From NCBI GenBank assembly GCA_029216955.1, contig JANAVB010012195.1, forward strand, positions 2,666,864-2,730,863: a stretch of DNA of 64,000 nucleotides. The letters run 5' to 3'. Positions within the stretch are counted from its first letter, which is position 1. Every line of letters begins with the position of its first letter. The translations under genes and the position numbers were made by a program. The notes below the pieces were generated by a model, which made no database searches, was not told the DNA's origin, and saw only the letters and a list, made by a program, of their open reading frames with translations. This stretch comes from Iris pallida (taxonomy: Eukaryota; Streptophyta; Magnoliopsida; Asparagales; Iridaceae). Shown in pieces: positions 21,071-33,959 of the stretch.

Positions 21071-23848
21071 TGTCACGACCCGCTCCCGAATAATCGGACA
21101 CGAGTCGGACACGCCCAGCCTTCGTCGTTAGACACGACGAAGTAAGCTGTACCAAGCTAGGGAAAACTAACCAGATAAACATGAAAGTATAGAATCACAG
21201 CATCTAAAAACGTATCCCAGAATGATCACCATAATCCACAAATCCAGATATCATAATGTACCAGAATCAACAGGAATAAAAAGTTCTATGAACTCTAAAG
21301 TCAATATCTCAAAGTAAAGCTAAGTAATCTAAACCTGAAGCCTCAAGCTAAGCCTCATCCTGCTCAGCTAAATCCTGGGCTCTGGCCCATAGAGTTGATC
21401 AATGTCCTGCAAGCATACCTGCAACATATCCTATTCAGGAGCGGAGCAAAGTACAGTTCTAGGTAATGTAACATGAACATGAAATGGGTACAAGGGTACA
21501 GGAAATGAAATACAGGAATGAACCGGTAAATACAGGAAAGTAGTACAAGAAATGAGTACAGGAAATATAGTACATGAATGTAAAGTACAGGAACATGTAA
21601 AGTACAGGAACATGTAAAGTACATGAATGAAACTATAATCCTGAAGTACCAGACATGACAAGTGCACAATATCGAAATACATCTAGTCCATGTGACCGGC
21701 TGGGGTGAGTACAGGAGCATGCACAGGAGTACATGAATATGGTACGACTTAGGACCCGCGTGCACAGTACGAGGCCTAAGCTAGGTACAGGAATATATAG
21801 TAACCGGGATTGGTCACATGGCTAGTGTATTTTCCCACCCGACACTAATAAGTACAAGAACAAGAGTACCAGAATACAGGAGTACATGATGTCGTGCTAT
21901 GACAGTGTCACAAGAAAGGGTACAGGAATGTAAATGTACAAGACCGTAGAAGAGTACTTGCCTGGCTCCGAAAAGTACTGGTAATCAGGAACTGGATGTC
22001 TTCCTGAATTTATAATTTGTACAAGTTGGTTATGAACTAAAACATAAACTCTAAATTGGTCTTTCTACTTTATAAAATTATTTAACTCAAAAATTCTAGT
22101 AAACCCAAGATCTGTACACCTCATGAGTTAGATTTTCTCAAAACTCATCAAGAGGAGAAATATGGAAAACTCCTGCTGTTACTCTACACACAACCATTAA
22201 AGTATAGGAACAAACAAAATCTTGTATTATTACATAACAATACTTAACTACATTAATTAACCAATATTACCAATAGTTTCAACATGAACCCACAGCTACC
22301 CATATAAACCGACGGCTACTCATATATCCAACGGCTATTTTTTTTCAAATAAACTCCATCTCTGTTCTTGATCACCCGAGCCTGACACAACTTCCCGAAC
22401 ACAACTCCCCCACTAGATATCAGTCAGAAATTCACGAACAAGGCTGGACACATGAAGACTCGAGCAGGACACAAGAAACTCCTGAACGCAGGCACAAATT
22501 GTAGTGCAAACACGATACCAAAGCTCGTACTTGGCCACAACTGCCCAAACGACCCAAACTAAACAATTAACAGAAAAATTCTCGATACAAACACAGCAAA
22601 GAGAGCGTTGATCAGTACCTGAAGAGTAATTCGAAGAAGAACTTGATCCTAGGTACTCGAATACGGCTCCTCGTGCCAAAAATATATACACGAACCTGTT
22701 GTGGCATTTCAGCAAACAGGTGATGCTCAAGAAAACAAGGTTATGCTCTATACTTCTTTTTAAACAAATCCAACTCGAAAATTCGAGAATATCTTAAAGA
22801 CTGTGAGGATCAGCAGTCCGATCATCCATACCAAAACAGAACTCAAAAATTCGAAGAAATCCTCACACCAGAACTCCAAAAGAAATTCAAAAACGAAAAT
22901 TAGGAATGCAATTTCCTCACCTGAGTTAGGATCTCGAACGAGTAATGAGGCTTGATTCTCACTCGAAATGGATTGGATCAATGTTCGACCGATCGCCGCA
23001 CGAAGTGATCACACTACTGACCGACGCCTGGACATTTCCAAATCGAGATCAGCTCGATTGATCGGAGAAAAATAGAGAATAGATTAGTAAACTCACCGAT
23101 GGCTCTGGATCGAACACAAACGAGTGAATCACAAGATCGACGAAATTTCCAGAGGTTCTCGACTGAGAAGAGGATCATGATGATCAAAATGACAATTCAA
23201 TTTCACTTCGAAATTCTCATGAAGAAACACGAATCGAAGTTCACAATCTTACCAATTCCTGCGATGTCGTCGTCGATCGTCACCGCCGTCGTCGTTGTTG
23301 AGTGGATCGGCACCGTCGTCGTCGATGTCGAGTGGATCGGCACCGTTGTCGTTGACGTCGAGTTTCTGTCACCGAGCCGTCGTCACCTCTGTTGAAGTCG
23401 CCGTCGTCGCCGATGAAGTCGTCGTCCACAGGAGAAGGATTGAGCTCAAATGGAGGGAAACACAAAGTGAAAGTTTAATCTGTGAAGAAAAGAATTTGAT
23501 CGTTCACTTTAAATAAGTGAAATGGAACTTTTGCGATTAGCCCCTCCCGCCCAACTAATTTTTTGTGGAAGCCCTTCCCTGCAATGAACTTTAGCAGGAA
23601 ACCCCCTTGCCTTTTCACTTTTTCAGAAAAATTATAAAAAACAGTTTAAACTCACATGGTGGGCCCAAAGTGGTTGTAACAACTTTTCAAATTTGAAAAA
23701 GTTGTCCAAAATAAATTCCCTCCAACATATATCATCTAAAATTATAAACTGAAATTAATTTATTATTGAAACTAGTAATAACAAGTATTTAAATTTTTAT
23801 AGAAATTGAATTCATTTTTATTTAAGAAAACTGGGAGGTGGAGTTACA
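21071..23848 (-). repeat. Left (3') LTR of element E
   Basis: 2778 bp, TGTCACGACCCGCTCCC to GGTGGAGTTACA. It contains a GTACAGGAA/ACATGAA minisatellite (21480-21800) in which this copy has one extra AAAGTACAGGAACATGT unit, and a GTC-rich trinucleotide tract (23265-23420). Open frames over both are repeat artefacts. Confidence 0.9.
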
Positions 23849-23890
23849 AATCTCCCCCCTTAAAAAAATTTCGTCCTCGAAATTCAAAGA
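23849..23890 (-). other. Polypurine tract block of element E
   Basis: Minus strand TTTCGAGGACGAAATT, then a T/A run and AAGGGGGGAGATT against the LTR. This is the standard layout shared with C, F and G. Confidence 0.75.
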
Positions 23891-23974
23891 ACCCAAAAAA
23901 TCTCAGCAATCACAAAGGTCCAAACACCAGTCATTTATTGAAAATAGAAATCCACAAAACAGGGTAGAATCAAA

Positions 23975-24440
23975 TCAATCAAACAGAGTGGGATAGCGCT
24001 CCCGCATCTCGTCCTCGCGCTTCCATGTGGACTCTCCCGGAGAGTGGTGTCTCCACATGACGCGAACGAGAGGAATAGTCTGGTTCCGCAAGTGATTCTC
24101 CTTCCGGTCCAGGATCTCTACTGGCTGCTCCTCGTAAGTCAATCTCCGGCCCACCTCCAGCTCGGAATAGTCCACCACATGGCTCGGGTCTGGAATGTAG
24201 CGTCGAAGCTGAGATACGTGGAAGACGTCATGCACTCCCTCCAAGTTAGCTGGAAGCGCCAGTCGATACGCCACCTCGCCAATCCGGGCCGTCACGTCGA
24301 AAGGTCCGATGAATCTCGGACTGAACTTCCCGCCTCTGCCAAAACGAATGGTGCCTCTGGTCGACGAGGTTCTTCAGGAACACTCTGCTTCTAGCTGCGA
24401 ACTCCAGTGACCATCTGCTGTTATCCGCCTAGTGCTTCTG
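23975..24440 (-). pseudogene. Element E integrase C-terminus with chromodomain
   Basis: The GPF region and chromodomain: RFIGPFDV (after a frameshift near 24296), then RIGEVAYRLALP, HDVFHVSQLRRYIPDPSHV, LTYEEQPVEILDRKE, TIPLVRVMWRHHSP and STWKREDEMRERYPTLFD. The chromodomain part is intact; the catalytic core and the zinc domain are absent, so no integrase activity is possible. Its good conservation may only reflect the youth of E. Confidence 0.88.
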
Positions 24441-26600
24441 TCGATCCATGGCGCTCTGAGCCTTGAGTCCAAGTACACATAAGAAGTTTGGGATATCACG
24501 CTTTGACAAGGATCGAGGATCAAATAATCACGAAGTGGAAGGAATTTCAATTACAACTTAGAGGAGCAACATCATGAAGACACAAATATTAAGTACGATT
24601 AAAAATCGATAGTTTAACACAGGTGGCTAGCACAAGATAGGAAAATCATGGTCAGACAGACATGATTTAAGATCAAAATTTAGACAAGACACAAACGAAG
24701 TATGAAATCAAAATCTGGCGATGTATAATTTGAGGAAATCAATGATCTAACGATACAATACTAGAAGGTAAATAGCAAAGATTGATTTGAGGAACGTACA
24801 AAATATTCAGGAGATACAGTATCAAATCAGGGTGAACATGCAAGGATTTGTGATTCTCGAAAACCAATAATCATATGAAAAGGAATTATAGTCTCCAGAA
24901 TATCCAAGAACAGGTTGGTATCTGAAATCACTTTGCTTAGAATCCCTATCCCGCCAGTATGTATCTGACTGCAGTGGACTTTCAGCTCCGTGACTCAAAT
25001 AACAATATGTCTCCAAATACTCTATCAACCTTATCCATTTTCCAACAATCATTGACGAAATAACCCAAGAGGTCAAGATATGAAGAATATGACAAGTCTC
25101 GTCAATACTCGAAAACCTATGGGTGTCTGAAATCACTTCAACTTAGAGTTCCTGCCTCGCCAGTGCGCTACTGGCTGCAGTGAACCCTCGGTCTCCATAA
25201 TCCAGCTAATGGCTGTAGCGCGCAACTGTCATGCCATAGTAGGTCATCGAATAGTCTCTCGACTTTATCCCTAGGAATTTCAAAAGAGTTCCAAGGAATT
25301 CAAAATGAGTTTCAATAGTCCAAGTCACAAAAATGGTGAAGTTATCTGACTATTAGACTACAAGGATTTATTAGGTACTAAGAGACGACAAGGGATCCCA
25401 TCGGTGAGTACAAAAGGGCAACCAAGAAGATTTAAAATTCCAGACAGGACGAAGTTTCAAATTATGACGGAATATCAACTGATATCTGGAATGGTAACAA
25501 GATTCCATATATGGGACATTATCCCGAATGGATAACAGAGTCTCGAAGGATGATCTCAGCAAGGTATTAGATAGGAGACAAGTTTCAAAATAAGAAATAA
25601 AATCCCGTACTGGAATCAAGTTTCAATAAAATCTTGAATAACAATGAAATCTCGAGCAAAACTTGAAGTGGAAATGAATTCTCCAATAAGGTACACAATG
25701 AAAGAAAAATAGAAAAACAAGTAACAACAAAGTCGTGAATAAGAAAATAAAATCTCGAATAGAAAATCTTGACGAGGAAACAAGATATCAAATAGGGAAC
25801 AAGGGCTTATCGAGTCACGAGTAGGAACTGAAGTTTCAAAGTCTGAAAAAAAATCTTGGATATATAAGACAAAATCACGAACAAAACAAAGTCTCGAAAA
25901 TAGGTAACATGATCTTAAAATCTCGAATGGAATCAAGTTACGAATAGGAAAAGAGAATCAATGGGTGAATAGAAAACAATATTCATGAAACAAGCGATAC
26001 CCCAAATAGGAAACAAGATCGAAATAAAGTCATAAAAAATGAATATGAAAACATGGTATTAAATAGCGGATATAAAACAAGTGAAATCTCAAAATATGAG
26101 GCAAGATCAAACAAGATTGTGAGTAGAACGAAAAACAATTCACGAATGAGAAATAAAATCTCATAGGGAACGAGTCAAAATTTCAAGATATAAAACGAAA
26201 TATGCAAATGAAATCTCGAATAAAAGCAAGATTCAAACAAGGTTTTGAATGGCATAAGTTTGAATAGGAATGTAATCCGAAGTAAAGTCTTAAATATCAA
26301 CAGGGTCTGAATGGGAAACAAAATTCAAGTAGAATCAAATCTTGAATTAGGAAACGACGCCATAGGAAACAAGTTATCGAGCAGGAAGAAGATCTTGAAT
26401 AAGAGCAGAGTTACGAACAAGAATGGAAATAAACTTCCAAAATACATCTCGAATAGCGACCAAGGTTCCAGAATAGGAAATAAAATCTAATAATCCTTAA
26501 ATAGGAAACAAGGAAGTTTCTAAGAAACAATCTAGGTGCAAAAGGAATCTAAGAAAAAACTAGATTATGAATCATGATCCATGGTTTTCTCCAACCATGC
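24441..26600 (-). repeat. Internal region of element E made of degenerate short repeats
   Basis: No gene is seen. From about 25250 to 26540 the plus strand is a degenerate array of 15-25-bp words such as AATCTCGAATAGGAAACAAG, AAAATCTCGAATAG, AGTCTCGAA and ACAAGATC. At 24880-25230 two CGCCAGTRYG...CTG-CTGCAGTG blocks recur, and short parts of these are also in the internal region of element G (near 46310-46510). This replaces the pol region expected here. Confidence 0.65.
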
Positions 26601-26639
26601 AAAAGAGTCTTCTGTCTTCAGTCTGTCTTCAATATTCCT

Positions 26640-27420
26640 CCGGAACTGGAATAACTTCAATTTCTTCAATTGTCCTATCATAGGCTGGTCCTTGCGGTAG
26701 TGCTCCATGTGATTACTGAATCTTGGAGAGGTGGGTCCACTTGCTGTAGTCCTGATGCTCCTCGTGCTCGTCCTTGGGCAGTGTGATCAGTGGCCTCTGG
26801 CAATCTTTGACTCGATGGGCAGGCGATCCGTATTACAAGTATAGCCTCCGTCTTTTGCGGCACTCCTCAAAGCGATGTCCTGGATGACGGCAGAAAGCGC
26901 AATTGGTCATTGTCTGAATCTCCTGCTGGGGCTGGAATGCAGGGCTCTGACAGGAATATACGGCTGCTGGTGTGCTGGCTACTGAGATCTTGCTGCTCTT
27001 CGGCATAAGTCTTCATGTTTCTCCTGGGCTTCAGCTTCCTATCTTGTTGTATGTGCTACGAGCTGGATCTCCTGGTTGGCGACTTCAATCTTCGGAGGAG
27101 TCGGATCCTCACATGCTGAGATGATCTTCAGTGGCGGCTTCAGGTTCTCGATCTGCTCCTTGGTACAAGATATGCGCTCTGTGTCGGAAAGTCCAAGGAT
27201 CCGAAGAAATCAGAAGTCACTTCTGGCTCGGAGTGTGTATCCACCAGTCTGGCTTGGAAAAGGATGGCATGCTCTCTCTGGTGTCAAAGGACTCTTCAAC
27301 ATCTCCGTCAACAACGTACTATCCATGGGGATAGTAGGGCGATAGAAGGTAGTAGAGGCTGGAATCTTCAAGTATAGGTGGATCAATAGTTCTGGTATCG
27401 CGTGCTTTTGAACTATCTGA
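26640..27420 (-). pseudogene. Element E gag-like region with zinc knuckles
   Basis: The minus strand encodes MTNCAFCRHPGHRFEECRKR (about 26910-26850), a complete C-X2-C-X4-H-X4-C knuckle. Shortly after comes YGSPAHRVKDCQRP, a second knuckle whose leading Cys pair is lost with a stop just before. Further upstream are MDSTLLTEMLKSPL and NLKPPLKIISACEDPTPPK-like stretches, stopping and shifting frame, which I do not match to a known capsid. It is the RNA-binding end of a gag protein. Confidence 0.7.
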
Positions 27421-27606
27421 AAAACAGAAAACTGTTAAAATAACCTAGACTACATACAACAAGTGTTTATAGAATATTAAAATACCAGATACACCTGATA
27501 TACCTGATATACCCTTATTTTCCAATTTTTCCTATGCTGTGATCAAGTTTCCCTAGTGTAATCAAGTCCTCCATTCGTACGCTAAGACCTAGGTACCATT
27601 AGGATA

Positions 27607-27624
27607 GACCTGCATGGGCCACCA
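27607..27624 (-). other. Primer-binding site of element E (tRNA-Ile type)
   Basis: Minus strand TGGTGGCCCATGCAGGTC, 9 bases inside the LTR, perfectly complementary to the tRNA-Ile(AAU) 3' end as I know it. Confidence 0.75.
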
Positions 27625-27633
27625 CTAAAAATA

Positions 27634-30393
27634 TGTCACGACCCGCTCCCGAATAATCGGACACGAGTTGGACACGCCCAGCCTTCGTCGTTAGACACGA
27701 CGAAGTAAGCTGTACCAAGCTAGAGAAAACTAACCAGATAAACATGAAAGTATAGAATCACAGCATCTAAAAACGTATCCCAGAATGATCACCATAATCC
27801 ACAAATCCAGATATCATAATGTACCAGAATCAACATGAATGAAAAGTGCTATGAACTCTAAAGTCAATATCTCAAAGTAAAGCTAAGTAATCTAAACCTG
27901 AAGCCTCAAGCTAAGCCTCATCCTGCTCAGCTAAATCCTGGGCTCTGGCCCATAGAGTTGATCAATGTCCTGCAAGCATACCTGCAACATATCATATTCA
28001 GGAGCGGAGCAAAGTACAGTTCTAGGTAATGTAACATGAACATGAAATGGGTACAAGGGTACAGGAAATGAAATACAGGAATGAACAGGTAAATACAGAA
28101 AAGTAGTACAGGAAATGAGTACAGAAAATATAGTACATGAATGTAAAGTACATGAACATGTAAAGTACAGGAATGAAACTATAATCCTGAAGTACCAGAC
28201 ATGACAAGTGTACAATATCGAAATACATCTAGTCCATGTGACCGGCTGGGGTGAGTACAGGAGCATGCACAGGAGTACATGAATATGGTACGACTTAGGA
28301 CCCGCGTGCACAGTACGAGGCCTAAGCTAGGTACAGGAATATATAGTAACCGGGATTGGTCACATGGCTAGTGTATTTCTCCACCCGACACTAATAAGTA
28401 CAAGAGCAAGAGTACCAGAATACAGGAGTACATGATGTCGTGCTATGACAGTGTCACAAGAAAGGGTACAGGAATGTAAATGTACAAGACCGTAGAAGAG
28501 TACTTGCCTGGCTCCGGAAAGTACTGGTAATTAGGAACTGGATGTCTTCCTGAATTTATAATTTGTACAAGTTGGTTATGAACTAAAACATAAACTCTAA
28601 ATTGGTCTTTCTACTTTATAAAATTATTTAACTCAAAAATTCTAGTAAACCCAAGATCTGTACACCTCATGAGTTAGATTTTCTCAAAACTCATCAAGAG
28701 GAGAAATATGGGAAACTCCTGCTGTTACTCTACACACAACCATTAAAGTATAGGAACAAACAAAATCCTGTATTATTACATAACAATACTTAACCACATT
28801 AATTAACCAATATTACCAATAGTTTCAACATGAACCCACAGCTACCCATATAAACCGACGGCTACTCATATATCCAACGGCTATTTTTTTCAAATAAACT
28901 CCATCTCTGTTCTTGATCACCCGAGCCCGACACGACTTTCCGAACACAACTCCCCCACTGGATATCAGCCAGAAATTCACGAACAAGGCTGGACACATGA
29001 AGACTCGAGCAGGACACAAGTAACTCCTGAACGCAGGTACAGATTGTAGTGCAGACACGATACCAAAGCTCGTACTTGGCCACAACTGCCCAAACGACCC
29101 AAACTAAACAATTAACAGAAAAATTCTCGATACAAACACAGCAAAGAGAGCGTTGATCAGTACCTGAAGAGTAATTCGAAGATGAACTTGATCCTAGGTA
29201 CTCGAATACGGCTCCTCGTGCCAAAAATATATACACGAACCTGTTGTGGCATTTCAGCAAACAGGTGATGCTCAGGAAAACAAGGTTATGCTCTATACTT
29301 CTTTTTAAACAAATCCAACTCGAAAATTCGAGAATATCTTAAAGACTGTGAGGATCAGCAGTCCGATCATCCATACCAAAACAGAACTCAAAAATTCGAA
29401 GAAATCCTCACACCAGAACTCCAAAAGAAATTCAAAAACAAAAATTAGGAATGCAATTTCCTCACCTGAGTTAGGATCTCGAACGAGTAATGAGGCTTGA
29501 TTCTCACTCGAAATGGATTGGATCAATGTTCGACCGATCGCCGCACGAAGTGATCACACTACTGACCGACGCCTGGACATTTCCAAATCGAGATCAGCTC
29601 GATTGATCGGAGAAAAATGGAGAATAGATTAGTAAACTCACCGATGGCTCTGGATCGAACACAAACGAGTGAATCACAAGATCGACGGAATTTCCAGAGG
29701 TTCTCGACTGAGAAGAGGATCATGATGATCAAAATGACAATTCAATTTCACTTCGAAATTCTCATGAAGAAACACGAATCGAAGTTCACAATCTTACCAA
29801 TTCCTGCGATGTCGTCGTCGATCGTCACCGCCGTCGTCATTGTTGAGTGGATCGGCACCGTCGTCGTCGATGTCGAGTGGATCGGCACCGTTGTCGTTGA
29901 CGTCGAGTTTCTGTCACCGAGCCGTCGTCACCTCTGTTGAAGTCGCCGTCGTCGCCGATGAAGTCGTCATCCACAGGAGAAGGATTGAGCTCAAATGGAG
30001 GGAAACACAAAGTGAAAGTTTAATCTGTGAAGAAAAGAATTTGATCGTTCACTTTAAATAAGTAAAATAGAACTTTTGCGATTAGCCCCTCCCGCCCAAC
30101 TGATTTTTTGTGGAAGCCCTTCCCTGCAATGAACTTTAGCAGGAAACCCCCTTGCCTTTTCACTTTTTCAGAAAAATTATAAAAAATAGTTTAAACTCAC
30201 ATGGTGGGCCCAAAGTGGTTGTAACAACTTTTCAAATTTGAAAAAGTTGTCCAAAATAAATTCCCTCCAAAATATATCATCTAAAATTATAAACTGAAAT
30301 TAATTTATTATTGAAACTAGTAATAACAACTATTTAAATTTTTATAGAAATTGAATTCATTTTTATTTAAGAAAACTTGGAGGTGGAGTTACA
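27634..30393 (-). repeat. Right (5') LTR of element E
   Basis: 2760 bp, TGTCACGACCCGCTCCC to GGTGGAGTTACA, nearly identical to 21071-23848. Differences seen include one fewer minisatellite unit near 28140 and scattered single-base changes. Confidence 0.92.
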
Positions 30394-31578
30394 CTTTGTG
30401 CCGATGTGTCCGACTTGAGTTGGAAGGAACACACGCTAAAAGTTAGCAAGTTGTATATGTGCCTGAATGACCTTACGCTGACAATAGCGAATGAGTGTTC
30501 GAGACTGAAATATAGTTCGAACGGGATGGCTTTGCACACAGCATTTTGGCTAAGTTGTGCCTAGTGTCGTGCACTTAGACCTTCTGGTGCGAGCAAGTTG
30601 CGAGCGAAATTAAATATCGCTCGGACGAGAGTAAGTTACACTTATAGTGTATATCGATAGAGACATTAGACCAATGCTTAGCATGTTGCTAGAGGAATGA
30701 CTCAATTTCTGAGTGGAATATGCCATACCACTTATGTGATCAAGGTATCGAAACTTTTGTGTGTCAGGAACGATAGACTCAATTTCTGAGTGGTATATAT
30801 AATACCACTTAGCGATAGCTATGTCAAGCAGTTTGGTGACTTGTGATAGATTGCATAGAGACGATTTTGTCGGTTACGATAAGTTTGTCCTCAACGGACG
30901 AAATAGTACCGGGACTAGAGTGGGAGTGACTCGGTAGAAGTCGATGCAAGTATGCTTCGATTGAGTTGAACGATCATGCCGGACTCGCATCATTAGATGA
31001 TGAGTCGAACGGGAATTTGTTGAGTGAGAACCGAATGATGGGCCGAGAATAGCGAAGGATTTATGCTTTCAGAAAATAGTTAACTCGGTCAAATTCGAGT
31101 TGAGTTAGTGCGAAGACTTGTTCGAAACGAGTCGGTTAGATGCGAAGAGTCGTATGAACGGATTTGAGATAGCGCGAAAAGCCGATAGCACGATTTTGAA
31201 GTATGATTTGAGGATACGAGAATGAATATAAGAAATTAAAAATCGTATCGCTCGATGAGGATAGTTAGCTAAGTACGACTGAATGGATCTTGATGTGTGC
31301 GAGACTTAATTCGTATTCAAGTTCGGATGATAACAGTGATCGCAACGAATTGGAGTTTATGAGAAAGAAAGATGTTCAAGTTATGCATATCAACGATGGT
31401 ATTAAGACGTATCAAAGACGTATGCAATAACTCGGAGATACACTGATCGAATGAACAAAATGATGTTGAGCATTGTTGTTGGATGAATAAGATGTAAGTT
31501 AAGTCAATATCAGTTCAGACGAAAACGAAAGTGATTTGATTATTTCGATGATAACCATATTGTTGACATTGTTGTCTT

Positions 31579-31604
31579 GTGCGAGCGCAACTCCAGCCTC
31601 GTAC
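31579..31604 (+). other. Hairpin 1 in the internal region of D
   Basis: GTGCGAG / CTCGTAC around CGCAACTCCAGC, with one G-U pair. It is followed by ATGCGTCACGCC, as after the LTR copies. Confidence 0.65.
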
Positions 31605-33033
31605 ATGCGTCACGCCAGATTAGGGCGATCATTCTGCATGAGCGTTGGTAAGGTGGTTCATGCCCAGCGGGGATGATCGAACTTCCAAGGCATGGCAAAT
31701 TGGATTTGACTTGTGATTTGATGCGAATGTGAATTCGAGGATTGTTGCGATGAGTATAGAGTGTGTCGAGTATTGACCGTGGGTAAGATAGACTCATATC
31801 CAAGGCGAACAAATATTGCTCGGTTAGCGATTTAGTTAACGGTAGTGCATGAGTGATTCGAGTAGTAACGGCGCATCAGTTGCGTGGGTAGGCAGATGTA
31901 TTTTGGATTGAAGAATTATGTTGGATTGGGTAAAGTTCCATAGAAATTGTCGAGAATTGATTTGGCTCCGAGATAGGATATAGCATGATTCATAGTAATT
32001 GTCCCTCGTTGATGATCTTCAATTATCGAACGTAGCTTCGGGACAGCTGACCCTAGAAGACTTTACCGCCAAATCAAATAAAAATGTTGGAGATCGTAGG
32101 ATGACCCTAATAAAATCATATAAGAAAATGCGTCAAAGATGAATGATGATGTAGTGCATGTTGAGGATAAGTCTAGACGATTGACTATCGTGTTTCAAAA
32201 TTTCACAAAGTAGTCTTCGACGATCGATACGGTCAGAGATTGTTGATCGATCGAATGAGTACACAATTAGACTTGGTTGGTCGATGATCGGATGGATAGA
32301 CAGACAGACTTAGCGTAGTGACATGGATGGACGATCGTGAGAAATTGTGCCATGTTTGAGTGTAACAAATAAGAGAACGACCCTAGAGATGATGCCATAG
32401 ATTGTGACTCACGTAAACGTTAGGCTCGCCTACGCTTAACAAGCGACCTATGTAGTGAAACGAACTAGTTGGAATTGTCCTTGGGTAAAAGGATTTGTAC
32501 TCGATCGAGAATCGGAGATGAACGTATCTTAAGAGACCTTGTGTCGAAGAGATTGTCTTTGAGCATCGACGATGCAAGTTGACCTCTTAAGTCGTAAGAA
32601 TTAAGCACGGTGTCCGAGTAAGTTACCTAGCGGAGGTAGCCCCAGATGTGTTTCATGGATGGTCTTGAGAACATAGAGAGTTACGAGTGCGAAACCATAT
32701 GGTCGTAACAAGACTTGGGCATGTTGAACTTAGTTTATTCCATTGAGACGGGACTTTAGGATTTGTTACGATCAGATGCGCGACGGCTTGACACGACGCA
32801 TAGATTGATAGTCCATATGAAACCTACGAAATGAGATATGTGATTCTTGTATCGCATCGTGTGTCGTGAATTTTTTTGGATGATCACATATGCATCGATA
32901 TGCATATGCGATAGAATTGCGAGAACAAACACTAGAGACCAAGTCCGATCGAAAGCAGGAGATAGCAGGTAATTGAGGATAAGAAGTTACCTATTAGTTT
33001 GTCCTAATATCCTACAACTAAGGTTGGCTGAAA

Positions 33034-33036
<3 letters not shown>

Positions 33037-33115
<79 letters not shown>
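33037..33115. repeat. TA microsatellite near the 3' end of D internal region 1
   Basis: About 39 TA units. The corresponding part of internal region 2 is missing, so no comparison is possible. Confidence 0.95.
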
Positions 33116-33117
<2 letters not shown>

Positions 33118-33959
33118 CGGGACGTCTAAAATATGTGTATGATCCAAACAAAGTTGTATGATTCAGACGACAGTGGCACGAGATCGTGAACGATCTAGAG
33201 AAACACATGGATTGAGTATTGATTTTGGTTCGAGGACGAACCTTATTTTGAGTGGTATATTATGTAATGCACCGCTCCGTACGGTGCATTACGATAAGTC
33301 GTTGACTCAAAGAGTTGAGTTGACCCGATGAAGTATCGATGCGAAATCGATACAAGTGTTAAGTTGGCCCGAGAGAAAGCATTGAGTCGGTTCGAAGATT
33401 CTAAAAAATCGAATCGATGCAACGCACAAGTCCGATTCGATCAAATATTGATTTTAGTTGGTTTTGTGTGCATGCTACGCTTTTACGCTGAGTTATAAGA
33501 GGTCAGTATTTTGCCTTATTCGCAACAGTGTCCGCGAAACCAAAATATTTCCCTACAACGAACTAAGACAAAGTCAAGGGACTTGGCCCTTCAGAAGAAT
33601 CGAGACTTAGACTTTCAAAGGCGTGCTAGGAGTCTCGCATGGCCGATGCGATCATCGCTAAGGTGGGTGGCTCCGATGAACCTGTCTTTGCTTAGCCTAG
33701 GCACATAATAATACGAAAAATATTGCTAAATCTCTAGGCGATAATCTCCTGCATGCTAATAAGAGAACTCAACGCACCTAGCTAAAGGTATAATCCCATC
33801 TTGTATGCTTGTGTAGAACATGGAAATGAACTTGGAATATTACTTGAATCCTCGCACCGTACTCCACGCTCGTGCTAAGGCACAACTTACGTTTCAAGTA
33901 CCTTATGTTCTCAACTATGCAATGAAACAATGAATTATTTATTGAATTGAGGCAGGAAG

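Larger units (their letters stand above)
21071..30393 (-). mobile_element. Element E: young non-autonomous Tekay-type element
   Basis: Left LTR 21071-23848, right LTR 27634-30393, exact target duplication CTTTG at 21066-21070 and 30394-30398. The two LTRs differ only at scattered positions by eye, far less than those of C. The 3.8-kb internal region retains gag zinc knuckles and the integrase C-terminus but no protease, reverse transcriptase or RNase H. It must have relied on enzymes of another element. It lies inside D's internal region. Confidence 0.92.
20882..33262 (+). mobile_element. Element D, internal region 1 (non-coding), split by element E
   Basis: The two pieces, 20882-21070 and 30399-33262, join across element E. 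The same run is uninterrupted at 61044-62608. About 3 kb net without any recognisable gag or pol in six frames; the reading frames seen are short. Before the second LTR stands TTCGAGGACGAACC...TTTTGAGTGG, a weakened form of the polypurine block of the Tekay-type elements. D is therefore best seen as a non-autonomous LTR element mobilised by a relative. It also has an internal copy of LTR hairpin 1 (31579-31604) and a TA microsatellite (33037-33115). Confidence 0.75.

Noticed and set aside
21364..21765. Cys/Tyr/Phe-rich frames in the E LTR, repeated at 27931-28311
   Set aside because: They lie over the GTACAGGAA minisatellite inside both LTRs; no domain or conserved start.
23099..23516. Val/Ser/Arg-rich frames in the E LTR, repeated at 29617-30061
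   Set aside because: Products of the GTC trinucleotide tract, open on both strands.
33263..33959. A separate short element starting at 33263
   Set aside because: Alignment with 18624-19350 and rejoining at 54540 show it is the first piece of D's LTR 2.
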